Virus record (IMG/VR): IMGVR_UViG_3300035701_000033
Location: 1 to 61,069 of that record
Direction: 5' to 3' (one strand)
Source: a virus
DNA: 61,069 nucleotides
A program made the translations under genes and the position numbers. The notes below the pieces were generated by a model. That model was not told where the DNA came from. It worked only from the letters and a program-made list of their open reading frames with translations, and ran no database searches. Positions 43,297 through 50,039 of the stretch are shown here, one piece after another (positions within the stretch are counted from its first letter, which is position 1; each line of letters opens with the position of its first letter).

Positions 43297-44001
43297 ATGA
43301 AACCTGAAGAATTGAAAGAAGTATTACGACTGCACAAACTATGGCTCGAAGGTAATCCAGAAGGTAAATGCGCGGACTTTTCGGGCGCGAACTTGACAGA
43401 CGCGAACTTGACAGACGCGAACTTGACAGACGCGAACTTGAGAGACGCGAACTTGACAGACGCGAACTTGACAGACGCGAACTTGAGAGACGCGAACTTG
43501 ACAGGCGCGAACTTGACAGACGCGAACTTGTCATATGCGGACTTGTCATATGCGAACTTATCGCACGTGAACTTCACAGACGCGAACTTGTCGCGGGTGA
43601 ATTTGACAGGCGCGAACTTGACAGGCGCGAACTTGACATGCGCGAACTTGAGAGACGCGAACTTGACAGGCGCGATCTTGAGAGACGCGATCTTGACAGG
43701 CGCGAACTTGAGAGACGCGAACTTGTCGCGGGTGAATTTGACAGACGCGAACTTGTCATATGCGGACTTGTCATATGCGAACTTATCGCACGTGAACTTC
43801 ACAGACGCGAACTTGTCGCGGGTGAATTTGACATGTGCGAACTTGACAGGCGCGAACTTCACAGACGCGAACTTTGCAGGCGCGGACTTGTCATATGCGG
43901 ACTTGACACGCGCGAACTTGTCAGACGCGGACTTGTCAGACGCGAACTTGTCGCGGGTGAATTTGACATGTGCGAACTTGACAGGCGTTATAACTAAATG
44001 A
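43297..44001 (+). CDS. Pentapeptide-repeat protein 4
   Basis: A 234-residue paralogue with the shared N-terminal helix and about 41 pentapeptides that run to the end; the frame closes shortly after the last unit, ANLTGVITK. It has no C-terminal domain. It contains two copies of a 13-unit-scale block (SYADLSYANLSHVNFTDANL) that differ little, pointing to internal duplication. Confidence 0.8.
   Translation: MKPEELKEVLRLHKLWLEGNPEGKCADFSGANLTDANLTDANLTDANLRDANLTDANLTDANLRDANLTGANLTDANLSYADLSYANLSHVNFTDANLSRVNLTGANLTGANLTCANLRDANLTGAILRDAILTGANLRDANLSRVNLTDANLSYADLSYANLSHVNFTDANLSRVNLTCANLTGANFTDANFAGADLSYADLTRANLSDADLSDANLSRVNLTCANLTGVITK
43371..43987. repeat. 15-bp tandem repeat array 4
   Basis: About forty 15-bp units. 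Two near-identical blocks, around 43525-43600 and 43750-43830, contain the rare TTCACAGAC variant, evidence of segmental duplication inside the array. Both strands stay open in several frames because of unit composition. Confidence 0.8.
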
Positions 44002-44102
44002 TACCTCTATTAATATTATTTTCAACCCTATAAATGCGGATAATTCCTAATAGAACTTAGCTTTTTTGCTGTTATATTATTTTAAATAATTAAGGAACTG
44101 TA

Positions 44103-44699
44103 ATGTCCAGCTATGATCCAGATGATTGCATGAATGATGAAGAACGAGATCTTTATGACCAAAAGTACCAACTTAGAAAATATAAGCCAATACAGGTTGA
44201 AGTAGAAGTCCTAGAAGAAAGAATCGTTATACGTCCATGCAGCCGCCGGGTGAGTGTAAAGTTTAGAGAATTTAGGCTATGGGTATTAGGCAAGATAAAA
44301 GAAGGGCGTTCGGTAGCTGATATATACAACCTGATTGAACAGAACCGGAAATTGTACCACGATTATATAGAACACGGTATACCTCCGCCAGAAGGGATAA
44401 CAATTGATGAAATGATATTAAGTTGTGGGAAGTCATATCAGGTAGTTAGATATTGGGTTAGGAAGATAAGTGGTAAAATAGATGTTCCGGTATCCATGAA
44501 TAAGGCTGGTAGTAAGCCAAATCAGTTCGCCCGAGATTATGTAGCAGCATTCGGAGGGGTAAAATCGGCAGAACAGATGCATCAAGAGCTTGGAATATCA
44601 AAAGCCGCTGTTTATAAATATCAGACGTTGGCAGGGATACCGGCAAAAAGAGAGAGACAAAAGAAAGTTGTTGACACTCGGCATTTGGACACTGTATAG
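44103..44699 (+). CDS. HTH DNA-binding regulator
   Basis: A 198-residue protein. The N-terminal half is charged; HTH-like segments occur at VKFREFRLWVLGKIKEGRS, SCGKSYQVVRYWVRKI and, strongest, MHQELGISKAAVYKYQTLAGIP near the C-terminus. A similar HTH is found in the gene at 47421. A near-palindrome ATTATTTTAAATAAT lies 9-23 bases before the ATG and may be an operator. Ribosome site AAGGAACTGTA. The gene's 3' end carries the next promoter. Confidence 0.65.
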   Translation: MSSYDPDDCMNDEERDLYDQKYQLRKYKPIQVEVEVLEERIVIRPCSRRVSVKFREFRLWVLGKIKEGRSVADIYNLIEQNRKLYHDYIEHGIPPPEGITIDEMILSCGKSYQVVRYWVRKISGKIDVPVSMNKAGSKPNQFARDYVAAFGGVKSAEQMHQELGISKAAVYKYQTLAGIPAKRERQKKVVDTRHLDTV

Positions 44700-44700
44700 T
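44671..44700 (+). promoter_or_regulatory. Promoter within the regulator's 3' end
   Basis: TTGACA, 18 bases, TATAGT, 28 bases before the ATG at 44729. It would drive the following small genes and the ClpX-like gene independently of the upstream repeat region. Confidence 0.7.
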
Positions 44701-44728
44701 AAAATTATTAAAACAAACGAGGTAATGA

Positions 44729-45055
44729 ATGAAGACAAGCGAAGTGGTACAGCTTCTAGTAAATGCACTTGAGAACACAATGGTTGAATTGGAGAAACAG
44801 GATATCTGGTGTGGGGAAGTACTAGATAATGACATCCAAGGTGTCCTTATGGTAGGGCGAGCCATAGTAGCAGCAGCGAAGGAGCTTGAAATGGAAGAAC
44901 GCATTTATACAATACCAGAATTAAAAGAACTTGTCAGAGAATTTCTGGCAGAACGAGACAATGCTGCGAAGTCCGCATGGGTTGATACTGATCGGAATTT
45001 TGGCAGACGAGAATTGGATCGATTTTTCCTACAACTTGAAAGAAAGGAGAAGTAA
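44729..45055 (+). CDS. Helical protein
   Basis: A 108-residue, largely helical, acidic protein (VQLLVNALENTMVELEKQ, IPELKELVREFLAERD, LDRFFLQLERKEK). No family recognised. Weak ribosome site GAGGTAATGA. First gene after the 44671 promoter. Confidence 0.6.
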   Translation: MKTSEVVQLLVNALENTMVELEKQDIWCGEVLDNDIQGVLMVGRAIVAAAKELEMEERIYTIPELKELVREFLAERDNAAKSAWVDTDRNFGRRELDRFFLQLERKEK

Positions 45056-45056
45056 A

Positions 45057-45251
45057 ATGAGAACTTCGCCAAATGATAGAACAAAAAGATCAGCATGTCC
45101 AGACCTTCCAGCACATCTCAGGAGTGTAATTAAAGGGGCAGGGCATAACAACTTCCGGCTGGTCGAAGAAAACCGGCAGACAAACGCAGAATATGCAAGA
45201 GAACATAATTGCACAGCACGTCAGGCATCCAAGCAGCGTAGGGGGTATTAA
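45057..45251 (+). CDS. Small basic protein
   Basis: A 64-residue protein behind AAAGGAGAAGTAAA. Basic and polar (TSPNDRTKRSACPDLPAHL, CTARQASKQRRGY). The end NAEYAREHNCTARQASK could be a small HTH or nucleic-acid contact. Starts one base after the previous stop. Confidence 0.55.
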   Translation: MRTSPNDRTKRSACPDLPAHLRSVIKGAGHNNFRLVEENRQTNAEYAREHNCTARQASKQRRGY

Positions 45252-45422
45252 ATGTCGAGCCAAATGGATAATCGTTTGGGACGCATAGCGGTCGCAATAA
45301 TGAATATTATGAAATATACATATCCGCTTGAGCGTGACCGAAGGAAAGCACAAATGGTAATACGGTTGATTAAGGACGATGCACTTAGGGAAAAACTTCA
45401 AGATAAGCTGGATAGAATATAA
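45252..45422 (+). CDS. Small helical protein
   Basis: A 56-residue protein that starts directly at the previous stop (TAAATG). Helical and charged (LGRIAVAIMNIMKYTYPLE, VIRLIKDDALREKLQDKL). It lies 17 bases before the ClpX-like gene and could be an adaptor for it, but nothing in the sequence shows this. Confidence 0.55.
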   Translation: MSSQMDNRLGRIAVAIMNIMKYTYPLERDRRKAQMVIRLIKDDALREKLQDKLDRI

Positions 45423-45439
45423 AGAAAGGGCGATAGCAA

Positions 45440-46534
45440 ATGGAACCGGAAATCCTTAGCGAAAATGAACTACCATCCCCCCGCGAGATAAAAGCGGTAC
45501 TGGATAAATATGTAGTGGGGCAGGATAAAGCTAAGAAGATTCTATCAGTCGCAGTATATAATCATTATAGGCGTATTGATACAATCGCAGACCCGGATGA
45601 AGTTGAGATGCAAAAAAGTAATATCCTCCTTCTTGGCCCAACTGGATCAGGTAAAACTCTTTTGGCCCAGACATTGGCCCAGACACTAAAGGTTCCATTT
45701 GCAATGGCTGATGCAACCTCATTGACTCAAGCAGGATATGTTGGCGAGGATGTAGAAAGTATCCTTACGAAACTATTGGCTTCAGCAGATGGCAATATAG
45801 ACGAAGCCCAGCGCGGGATCGTGTATATCGATGAGATCGACAAGATCGCTCAGCGGGACGTAACATCCACATCAAGGGATGTATCGGGCGAGGGTGTACA
45901 ACAGGCACTGTTAAAGATCATTGAAGGAACAATAGCCAATGTCCCATTGCAGCGAGGTCTGAAATTCGCAGATAAGCAGACTGTCAAAATGGATACCAAG
46001 AATATCCTTTGCATATGTGGTGGGGCCTTTGCCAAGATTGAAGATATTATTCAGCAAAGAATGAACATTAAGCGGATAGGATTTTCTAATATAGTAACTG
46101 CGAAGAATAGTAAAAAAGGTAATGAATTTTTAAGTGAGGTTACACCAAACGACTTGCGTACATTCGGACTTATCCCGGAGTTTATCGGTAGATTGCCTAT
46201 ACTTGCTATCCTGAATGAACTTGAAGAGGCTACACTTGTCCAGATATTGAAAGACCCGAAGAACGCATTGGTTAAACAATATAGCAAATTATTCGCCTTA
46301 TCAAGCGTGGAACTTATTTTCCGGGATGAAGCACTGGAAGCTATAGCCCGGAAAGCAATTAAGTACAATACCGGGGCTAGAGGGCTAAGAGCAATACTAG
46401 AACATACCATGCTGAATATCATGTATGAAATTCCGCAATCCAATATTAGCCAAGTCGTCATAACTGCTGAGGTAATATCAGGAGTTGCCGAACCTCTCAT
46501 TAAGTGTAAAGGAGTAAAGTATGCTCAGGAATAA
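45440..46534 (+). CDS. ClpX-like AAA+ unfoldase lacking the N-terminal zinc domain
   Basis: A 364-residue protein. It starts at the AAA+ module with [20 protein letters not shown], then Walker A GPTGSGKT, pore loop GYVGED, Walker B VYIDEID, sensor [11 protein letters not shown], and the C-terminal small domain [12 protein letters not shown]. Cellular ClpX has about 420 residues with a Cys4 zinc domain in front; that is missing here. The IGF loop (RIGFSN) used to dock ClpP is kept, so it may still pair with host ClpP while ignoring adaptors. Ribosome site AAAGAAAGGGCGATAGCAA is moderate. Confidence 0.88.
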   Translation: MEPEILSENELPSPREIKAVLDKYVVGQDKAKKILSVAVYNHYRRIDTIADPDEVEMQKSNILLLGPTGSGKTLLAQTLAQTLKVPFAMADATSLTQAGYVGEDVESILTKLLASADGNIDEAQRGIVYIDEIDKIAQRDVTSTSRDVSGEGVQQALLKIIEGTIANVPLQRGLKFADKQTVKMDTKNILCICGGAFAKIEDIIQQRMNIKRIGFSNIVTAKNSKKGNEFLSEVTPNDLRTFGLIPEFIGRLPILAILNELEEATLVQILKDPKNALVKQYSKLFALSSVELIFRDEALEAIARKAIKYNTGARGLRAILEHTMLNIMYEIPQSNISQVVITAEVISGVAEPLIKCKGVKYAQE

Positions 46535-46709
46535 GATCCAAGAATATGCTGATCGCATTTATTAAAACCGATGGAAGAGTAGTAGTGGTATTAATGTCTG
46601 TATTAGGGCTATAGCCTATGCCCACTATCCTAAAAATATGCGCCAATGGGCAGCAGACGAGATACTTCTGGCACTGGTACGGAGACAATATGGACAGGCT
46701 CAGGAATAA
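46521..46709 (+). pseudogene. Broken small gene
   Basis: ATG 46521 follows AAAGGAGTAAAGT and opens [14 protein letters not shown], then a stop at 46563. The same frame resumes and reads protein-like (RAIAYAHYPKNMRQW, DEILLALVRRQYGQ) to 46709. The next gene begins with a related LRNKFEE segment. This looks like a gene interrupted by a stop, or a short gene followed by a remnant. Confidence 0.4.
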
Positions 46710-46839
46710 ATTTGAAGAGCGTCTTAGACGACAGAATCTACGCCCCAACAGTCAAGAGTGGATCATAGAAATACAAGATTATGATTTTCAAAAACGAACA
46801 ATGGAAAGGACAATAAAAAATGAATTGCACAAACTGTAA
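46690..46839 (+). CDS. Small charged protein
   Basis: A 49-residue protein starting at ATG 46690 behind GGAGACAAT. Very basic and helical (RLRNKFEERLRRQNLRPN, DFQKRTMERTIKNEL). It overlaps the next start by 20 bases. May bind nucleic acid; no family known. Confidence 0.5.
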   Translation: MDRLRNKFEERLRRQNLRPNSQEWIIEIQDYDFQKRTMERTIKNELHKL

Positions 46840-46954
46840 ACATATAATAACATGCAAAAAATGTATGTGGTGTAGATGGGAAGGATCAGACATCTGTGAT
46901 GATTGCAGTTCCAACGACGGCGAATGTCGGTTTCAAGAAGGAGGCGTACAATGA
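46820..46954 (+). CDS. Cys-rich microprotein A
   Basis: A 44-residue protein with eight Cys at 3, 6, 12, 15, 18, 26, 29 and 36 (MNCTNCKHIITCKKC then WC, CDDC, EC). It is one of three tandem relatives with the same Cys spacing, which should bind two zinc ions. Linked to the next by an ATGA overlap. Internal ribosome-like GGACAATAAAAA is weak, so translation may be coupled. Confidence 0.7.
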   Translation: MNCTNCKHIITCKKCMWCRWEGSDICDDCSSNDGECRFQEGGVQ

Positions 46955-47094
46955 GATGTGAAGACTGTCCAAACTTTGTTGGATGTCGAGCATGTATAAT
47001 ATGTGAACATAGAGTCGAGGCATATTATTCTTCTATTTGTAAAGAATGTATGTCTATGCTTGGGGCTTGTAACTTTAAGGAGCGTAAATTATGA
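46951..47094 (+). CDS. Cys-rich microprotein B
   Basis: A 47-residue protein with eight Cys at 3, 6, 12, 15, 18, 30, 33 and 40 (MRCEDCPNFVGCRAC then IC, CKEC, ACNF). Start behind AAGGAGGCGTACA. Shares the CxxC-CxxCxxC-CxxC-CxF pattern with A and C. Confidence 0.75.
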   Translation: MRCEDCPNFVGCRACIICEHRVEAYYSSICKECMSMLGACNFKERKL

Positions 47095-47231
47095 AATGCA
47101 AAGAGTGCGAAAAATATCATCAGCCTTGCTGGCTTTGCATTAATTGCAAACATTTTATGGATAAGAACTGGCAACGCTGTATATCTTGCATGAAAAGTAC
47201 AGATATATGCGTCTGGGAGGAAAAGAAATGA
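47091..47231 (+). CDS. Cys-rich microprotein C
   Basis: A 46-residue protein with eight Cys at 3, 6, 13, 16, 19, 30, 33 and 40 (MKCKECEKYHQPCWLC then NC, CISC, ICVW). Start overlaps B by ATGA and lies behind AAGGAGCGTAAATT. Third member of the trio. Confidence 0.75.
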   Translation: MKCKECEKYHQPCWLCINCKHFMDKNWQRCISCMKSTDICVWEEKK

Positions 47232-47437
47232 GCGATGACAAGCTTGTTGCTGGAATTCCAGCAAAGTTTCAGAACAAGGCGGAACGGGCAAAGTTTGTAC
47301 TTGATTTTTATGGAGCTTTACTTTGTGAGGGAAATGATTTTGTATCCTCGGGTGAACTTCTGAAGGATCTCAAAGAATTTTATGAGGAACAGCAAATTAC
47401 ATTTACTTATGGAGTATTTGATGAAAAAGTACAATAA
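47228..47437 (+). CDS. Small protein coupled to the Cys-rich trio
   Basis: A 69-residue protein; its ATGA overlaps the stop of microprotein C. Helical (IPAKFQNKAERAKFVLDFYG, GELLKDLKEFYEEQQ) with no Cys cluster. The unbroken overlap chain means the four genes are translated together. Function unknown. Confidence 0.65.
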   Translation: MSDDKLVAGIPAKFQNKAERAKFVLDFYGALLCEGNDFVSSGELLKDLKEFYEEQQITFTYGVFDEKVQ

Positions 47438-47951
47438 TGAAATGCTGATGTCAACTAGAGAAACAGCACTTAATATGTATAAGGCTCTTCCCGGATCAAA
47501 ATTATATGCCACGGTACATGAGATATGTGCAACACTGGGAATTTCCCGAACTATGCTGTATCTTTGGCTAAAGAGTGCAGGAATCAGTACTGTAAGAAAA
47601 ACTCGGGCGGATAAATTCATCGCTAATCCGGGGCCTGTACAATTGATGGCTGTAGAACGAGGGGTATCATATCCAACTGCTCGGAAATATGTACGGATCA
47701 AATCCAAGATGATTACCCAAGGATTCTTGACATATAAGGATCTCCATGATTATGGGTACACATTTAATAAGATCGCATCTATTCGGGCTGAACTTGGAAT
47801 GTTGGGAATTGAATTGAACATAGAACGGCAATATATTAAGAGCAAGAAAGGAATCTGTATGCTTGATGTATTTGAAATACTTGAAATACTGAGCAATCCT
47901 CGAAAGTTTCTTTTTGTAAATGCAGCAGATATTATAGCGAGGTGGGAATAA
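47421..47951 (+). CDS. HTH protein
   Basis: A 176-residue protein starting at ATG 47421 behind TGGAGTATTTG, overlapping the previous gene by 17 bases. VHEICATLGISRTMLYLWLKSAGIS is a strong HTH, similar to the HTH in the 44103 regulator; a second HTH-like element AVERGVSYPTARKYVRIK follows. Probably a paralogous DNA-binding protein. Its last codons overlap the next start. Confidence 0.65.
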   Translation: MKKYNNEMLMSTRETALNMYKALPGSKLYATVHEICATLGISRTMLYLWLKSAGISTVRKTRADKFIANPGPVQLMAVERGVSYPTARKYVRIKSKMITQGFLTYKDLHDYGYTFNKIASIRAELGMLGIELNIERQYIKSKKGICMLDVFEILEILSNPRKFLFVNAADIIARWE

Positions 47952-48097
47952 TGATTGGGCGAGAAAAATTAAAGACAAGAAGATTTAGTTTTTTATGTGG
48001 TATAGTCTATGGCATAGGGCTAGTGGCACTTTGGTGTTTACTTGTTCAAGCGTGCATGATATTCTTTCAAACAGTATTAGGGAGGTTATTCCTATGA
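47951..48097 (+). CDS. Small membrane protein
   Basis: A 48-residue protein whose ATG overlaps the preceding stop (TAATG). A basic N-terminus (REKLKTRRF) precedes a hydrophobic segment (LCGIVYGIGLVALWCLLV), so it is likely a single-pass membrane protein. ATGA overlap with the next gene. Confidence 0.6.
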   Translation: MIGREKLKTRRFSFLCGIVYGIGLVALWCLLVQACMIFFQTVLGRLFL

Positions 48098-48297
48098 CCT
48101 CAACTGAATTAAAAGTAATGGATGATCTCATTAGTGCAGTCAAGTGTGAACTTCTTGGAATACATTGTACTGCTGATTGGGGCCCGAGGTTTGCCAATAC
48201 TATCCAGCGTTGTGAAGAGCTTATTGTTTCAGAACGGCGACGGCATATTGCAATGAGAGAAAAAGCTAATATCATTGAGATTCCACGAGTTGTTTAA
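48094..48297 (+). CDS. Small protein, helical
   Basis: A 67-residue protein with ATG 48094 behind GGGAGGTTATTCCT, which lies within the upstream membrane gene. Helical (MTSTELKVMDDLISAVKCEL, RCEELIVSERRRHIAMREK). Function unknown. Confidence 0.6.
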   Translation: MTSTELKVMDDLISAVKCELLGIHCTADWGPRFANTIQRCEELIVSERRRHIAMREKANIIEIPRVV

Positions 48298-48308
48298 AGG
48301 AGAAAGAT

Positions 48309-48497
48309 ATGAATGAGTACGAAAAAATCAGCACTATTTTGCGGGATGAAGCACTGAATAATGGGCGGTTTGCATTGCTGTATTCTCTTGCACTGGTTAT
48401 GGTCAATGGTTTGACCGGAGATTATATTTATACTAGCAATTCATTCGAAGGGCCAAACGCTGACATCTATTTCAGAATGAGTCAGGAGGCAGAGTAA
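48309..48497 (+). CDS. Small protein
   Basis: A 62-residue protein behind AAAGGAGAAAGAT. Mixed helical (EYEKISTILRDEALNNG) then hydrophobic (FALLYSLALVMVNGL) and polar end. The hydrophobic middle could be a short membrane or core helix. TAATG overlap with the next gene. Confidence 0.6.
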   Translation: MNEYEKISTILRDEALNNGRFALLYSLALVMVNGLTGDYIYTSNSFEGPNADIYFRMSQEAE

Positions 48498-48721
48498 TGC
48501 AATCCAATGATATCATGAAAGCATTTTATGTCTCAGTAATGGTTCACGAAAAACAGCCAGAAGCCATATATCTTGGCCGTGATAACTTTGATCGGCTTCG
48601 AGTAGAGGTTAGGCTGGATCTCCGGGAAAAATGGGCAGGGCATACGCGATCTGGCCGCGCTGAGTTCAACGGCCTACCTATTTATATAGTGGACGAAGAT
48701 GAATTTCTCATGGTAATATAA
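48497..48721 (+). CDS. Small protein upstream of the polymerase
   Basis: A 74-residue protein coupled to both neighbours by TAATG overlaps. Beta-alpha-beta (AFYVSVMVHEKQPEAIYLG, LRVEVRLDLREKW, GLPIYIVDEDEFLMVI). No family recognised. Its stop overlaps the start of the polymerase exonuclease half. Confidence 0.6.
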   Translation: MQSNDIMKAFYVSVMVHEKQPEAIYLGRDNFDRLRVEVRLDLREKWAGHTRSGRAEFNGLPIYIVDEDEFLMVI

Positions 48722-49800
48722 TGCGACTCTTAACCATGGACTTTGAAACATTTTATGGAACTGGATACACTCTCAGTTCAATGACGAACGAGGAATATAT
48801 CCGGGACCCAAGATTTGAAATCATCATGTGTAGCTTCAAGATGGATGAGAATCCATGCTTCTGGGTTCCGGGTCCACAGGTCTGGTCGGTACTAGCCAAG
48901 ATACCGTGGCATGAGACTGCGGTGATTAGTCATCATTCACATTTTGACATGGCGATTCTTAACTGGATATATGGATATCGCCCTGCTTTTATTCTCGACA
49001 CGCTCCCGATGTTCCGGGCTCTATTTCCTGCAGAACGCGCATCGTTAAAAAATATGTGCGAGGTTCTGGGAATAGGAGCTAAAGGAACTGAGGTTGAGAA
49101 CGCGAGAGGTAAGCACTACAGGGATTTCTCCCCGCAGGAGTTAGCTCGGTATGGGTCATACTGCGTAAATGACACAGAGAGGACAAGAGAAGCGTTCGAC
49201 ATCATGAAGGTTGGTTATCCTCTTTCCGAGTTACAACTTAACGATATGATTACTCGACTGTTTACAGAACCAATGGTCGAATTAGATCGAGATCTACTTA
49301 TTCTTATGCGGGATGATGAGATCGAAGAGAAGCGTAGACTCATGGAGAAACTGAATGTTGATCGGTCTGTCATATCCTCGAATCCTCAGTTCGCTGCATT
49401 GTTGCTAGAGTGCGGGGTAGACCCGCCGAAGAAGATCAGTCCAGCATGGCGTAAGGCACATCCAGACGAAGACCCCGGTGAGGAACCTGTTGGACTTCTC
49501 CCGGACGGTATGAAGTCATGGGCCTATGCTCTGGCTAAGAACGACGAAGCTGCCAAGGAACTGGCCGCGAGTGAAGACGTGCTGATAAGTGCGCTTATGG
49601 AAGCGCGGTTCGGAATTAAGAGTACTATCAAACAGACACGATCCCAGCGGTTCATAGGCATAGCAGAACGAGGAACCTTCCCCATCTACCTGAAAGCCTA
49701 TGCTGCCCATACCGGACGGCTTGGTGGCGGGGATAAATCGAATGCTCAGAACTTAACCAAGAAGTGTAGTTACTGCGATGGAAATGGAGAGGTGCTATGA
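48721..49800 (+). CDS. Split family A DNA polymerase, N-terminal half (3'-5' exonuclease)
   Basis: A 359-residue protein. The DEDDy exonuclease has MDFETFYG (Asp7, Glu9) and HHSHFDMAI near 80, then YCVNDTERTREAF near 155. The thumb follows and the sequence reaches KAYAAHTGRLGGGDKSNAQNL, normally continuous with the palm. Here it ends KKCSYCDGNGEVL. Cys349 and Cys352 with GxG form half of a DnaJ-like CxxCxGxG element. The downstream gene carries the rest of the polymerase. Confidence 0.85.
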   Translation: MRLLTMDFETFYGTGYTLSSMTNEEYIRDPRFEIIMCSFKMDENPCFWVPGPQVWSVLAKIPWHETAVISHHSHFDMAILNWIYGYRPAFILDTLPMFRALFPAERASLKNMCEVLGIGAKGTEVENARGKHYRDFSPQELARYGSYCVNDTERTREAFDIMKVGYPLSELQLNDMITRLFTEPMVELDRDLLILMRDDEIEEKRRLMEKLNVDRSVISSNPQFAALLLECGVDPPKKISPAWRKAHPDEDPGEEPVGLLPDGMKSWAYALAKNDEAAKELAASEDVLISALMEARFGIKSTIKQTRSQRFIGIAERGTFPIYLKAYAAHTGRLGGGDKSNAQNLTKKCSYCDGNGEVL

Positions 49801-50039
49801 AATACAGAGTGATTGAGATTGTAAAAAGATCAACGGTTGCACTTGATCGTTATTTTCAGATTGAACGACGGTATTCGTTTTGGCCATGGTGGTGTGTGAT
49901 GCGCAATGTAATTGGCCCAATAAGTTTTTATTCAAAGGACGCAGCAATCGGGTATATTAACCGTGAGATTCAGAATAAAGAATACGTAGAAGAGCACAAA
50001 AAAACACTGACAGAGACAAGGACTATTCATGAAGTGTGA
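49797..50039 (+). CDS. Small protein inserted between the polymerase halves
   Basis: An 80-residue protein overlapping the end of the N-half by ATGA and the start of the C-half by 11 bases, with its own site GGAGAGGTGCT. Content: IVKRSTVALDRYFQIERRYSF, aromatic WPWWC, SFYSKDAAIGYINREIQ. No homing endonuclease, intron or intein motif is visible. It may be a moron or a bridging subunit. Confidence 0.7.
   Translation: MKYRVIEIVKRSTVALDRYFQIERRYSFWPWWCVMRNVIGPISFYSKDAAIGYINREIQNKEYVEEHKKTLTETRTIHEV

Noticed and set aside
40225-43862. Long reading frames on both strands across the pentapeptide genes (SSSRLSSSR, RRELDRREL and KFASVKFA types)
   Set aside because: They are frame shadows of the 15-bp repeat, whose units lack stop codons in most frames. 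They have no ribosome sites and no unique domains.
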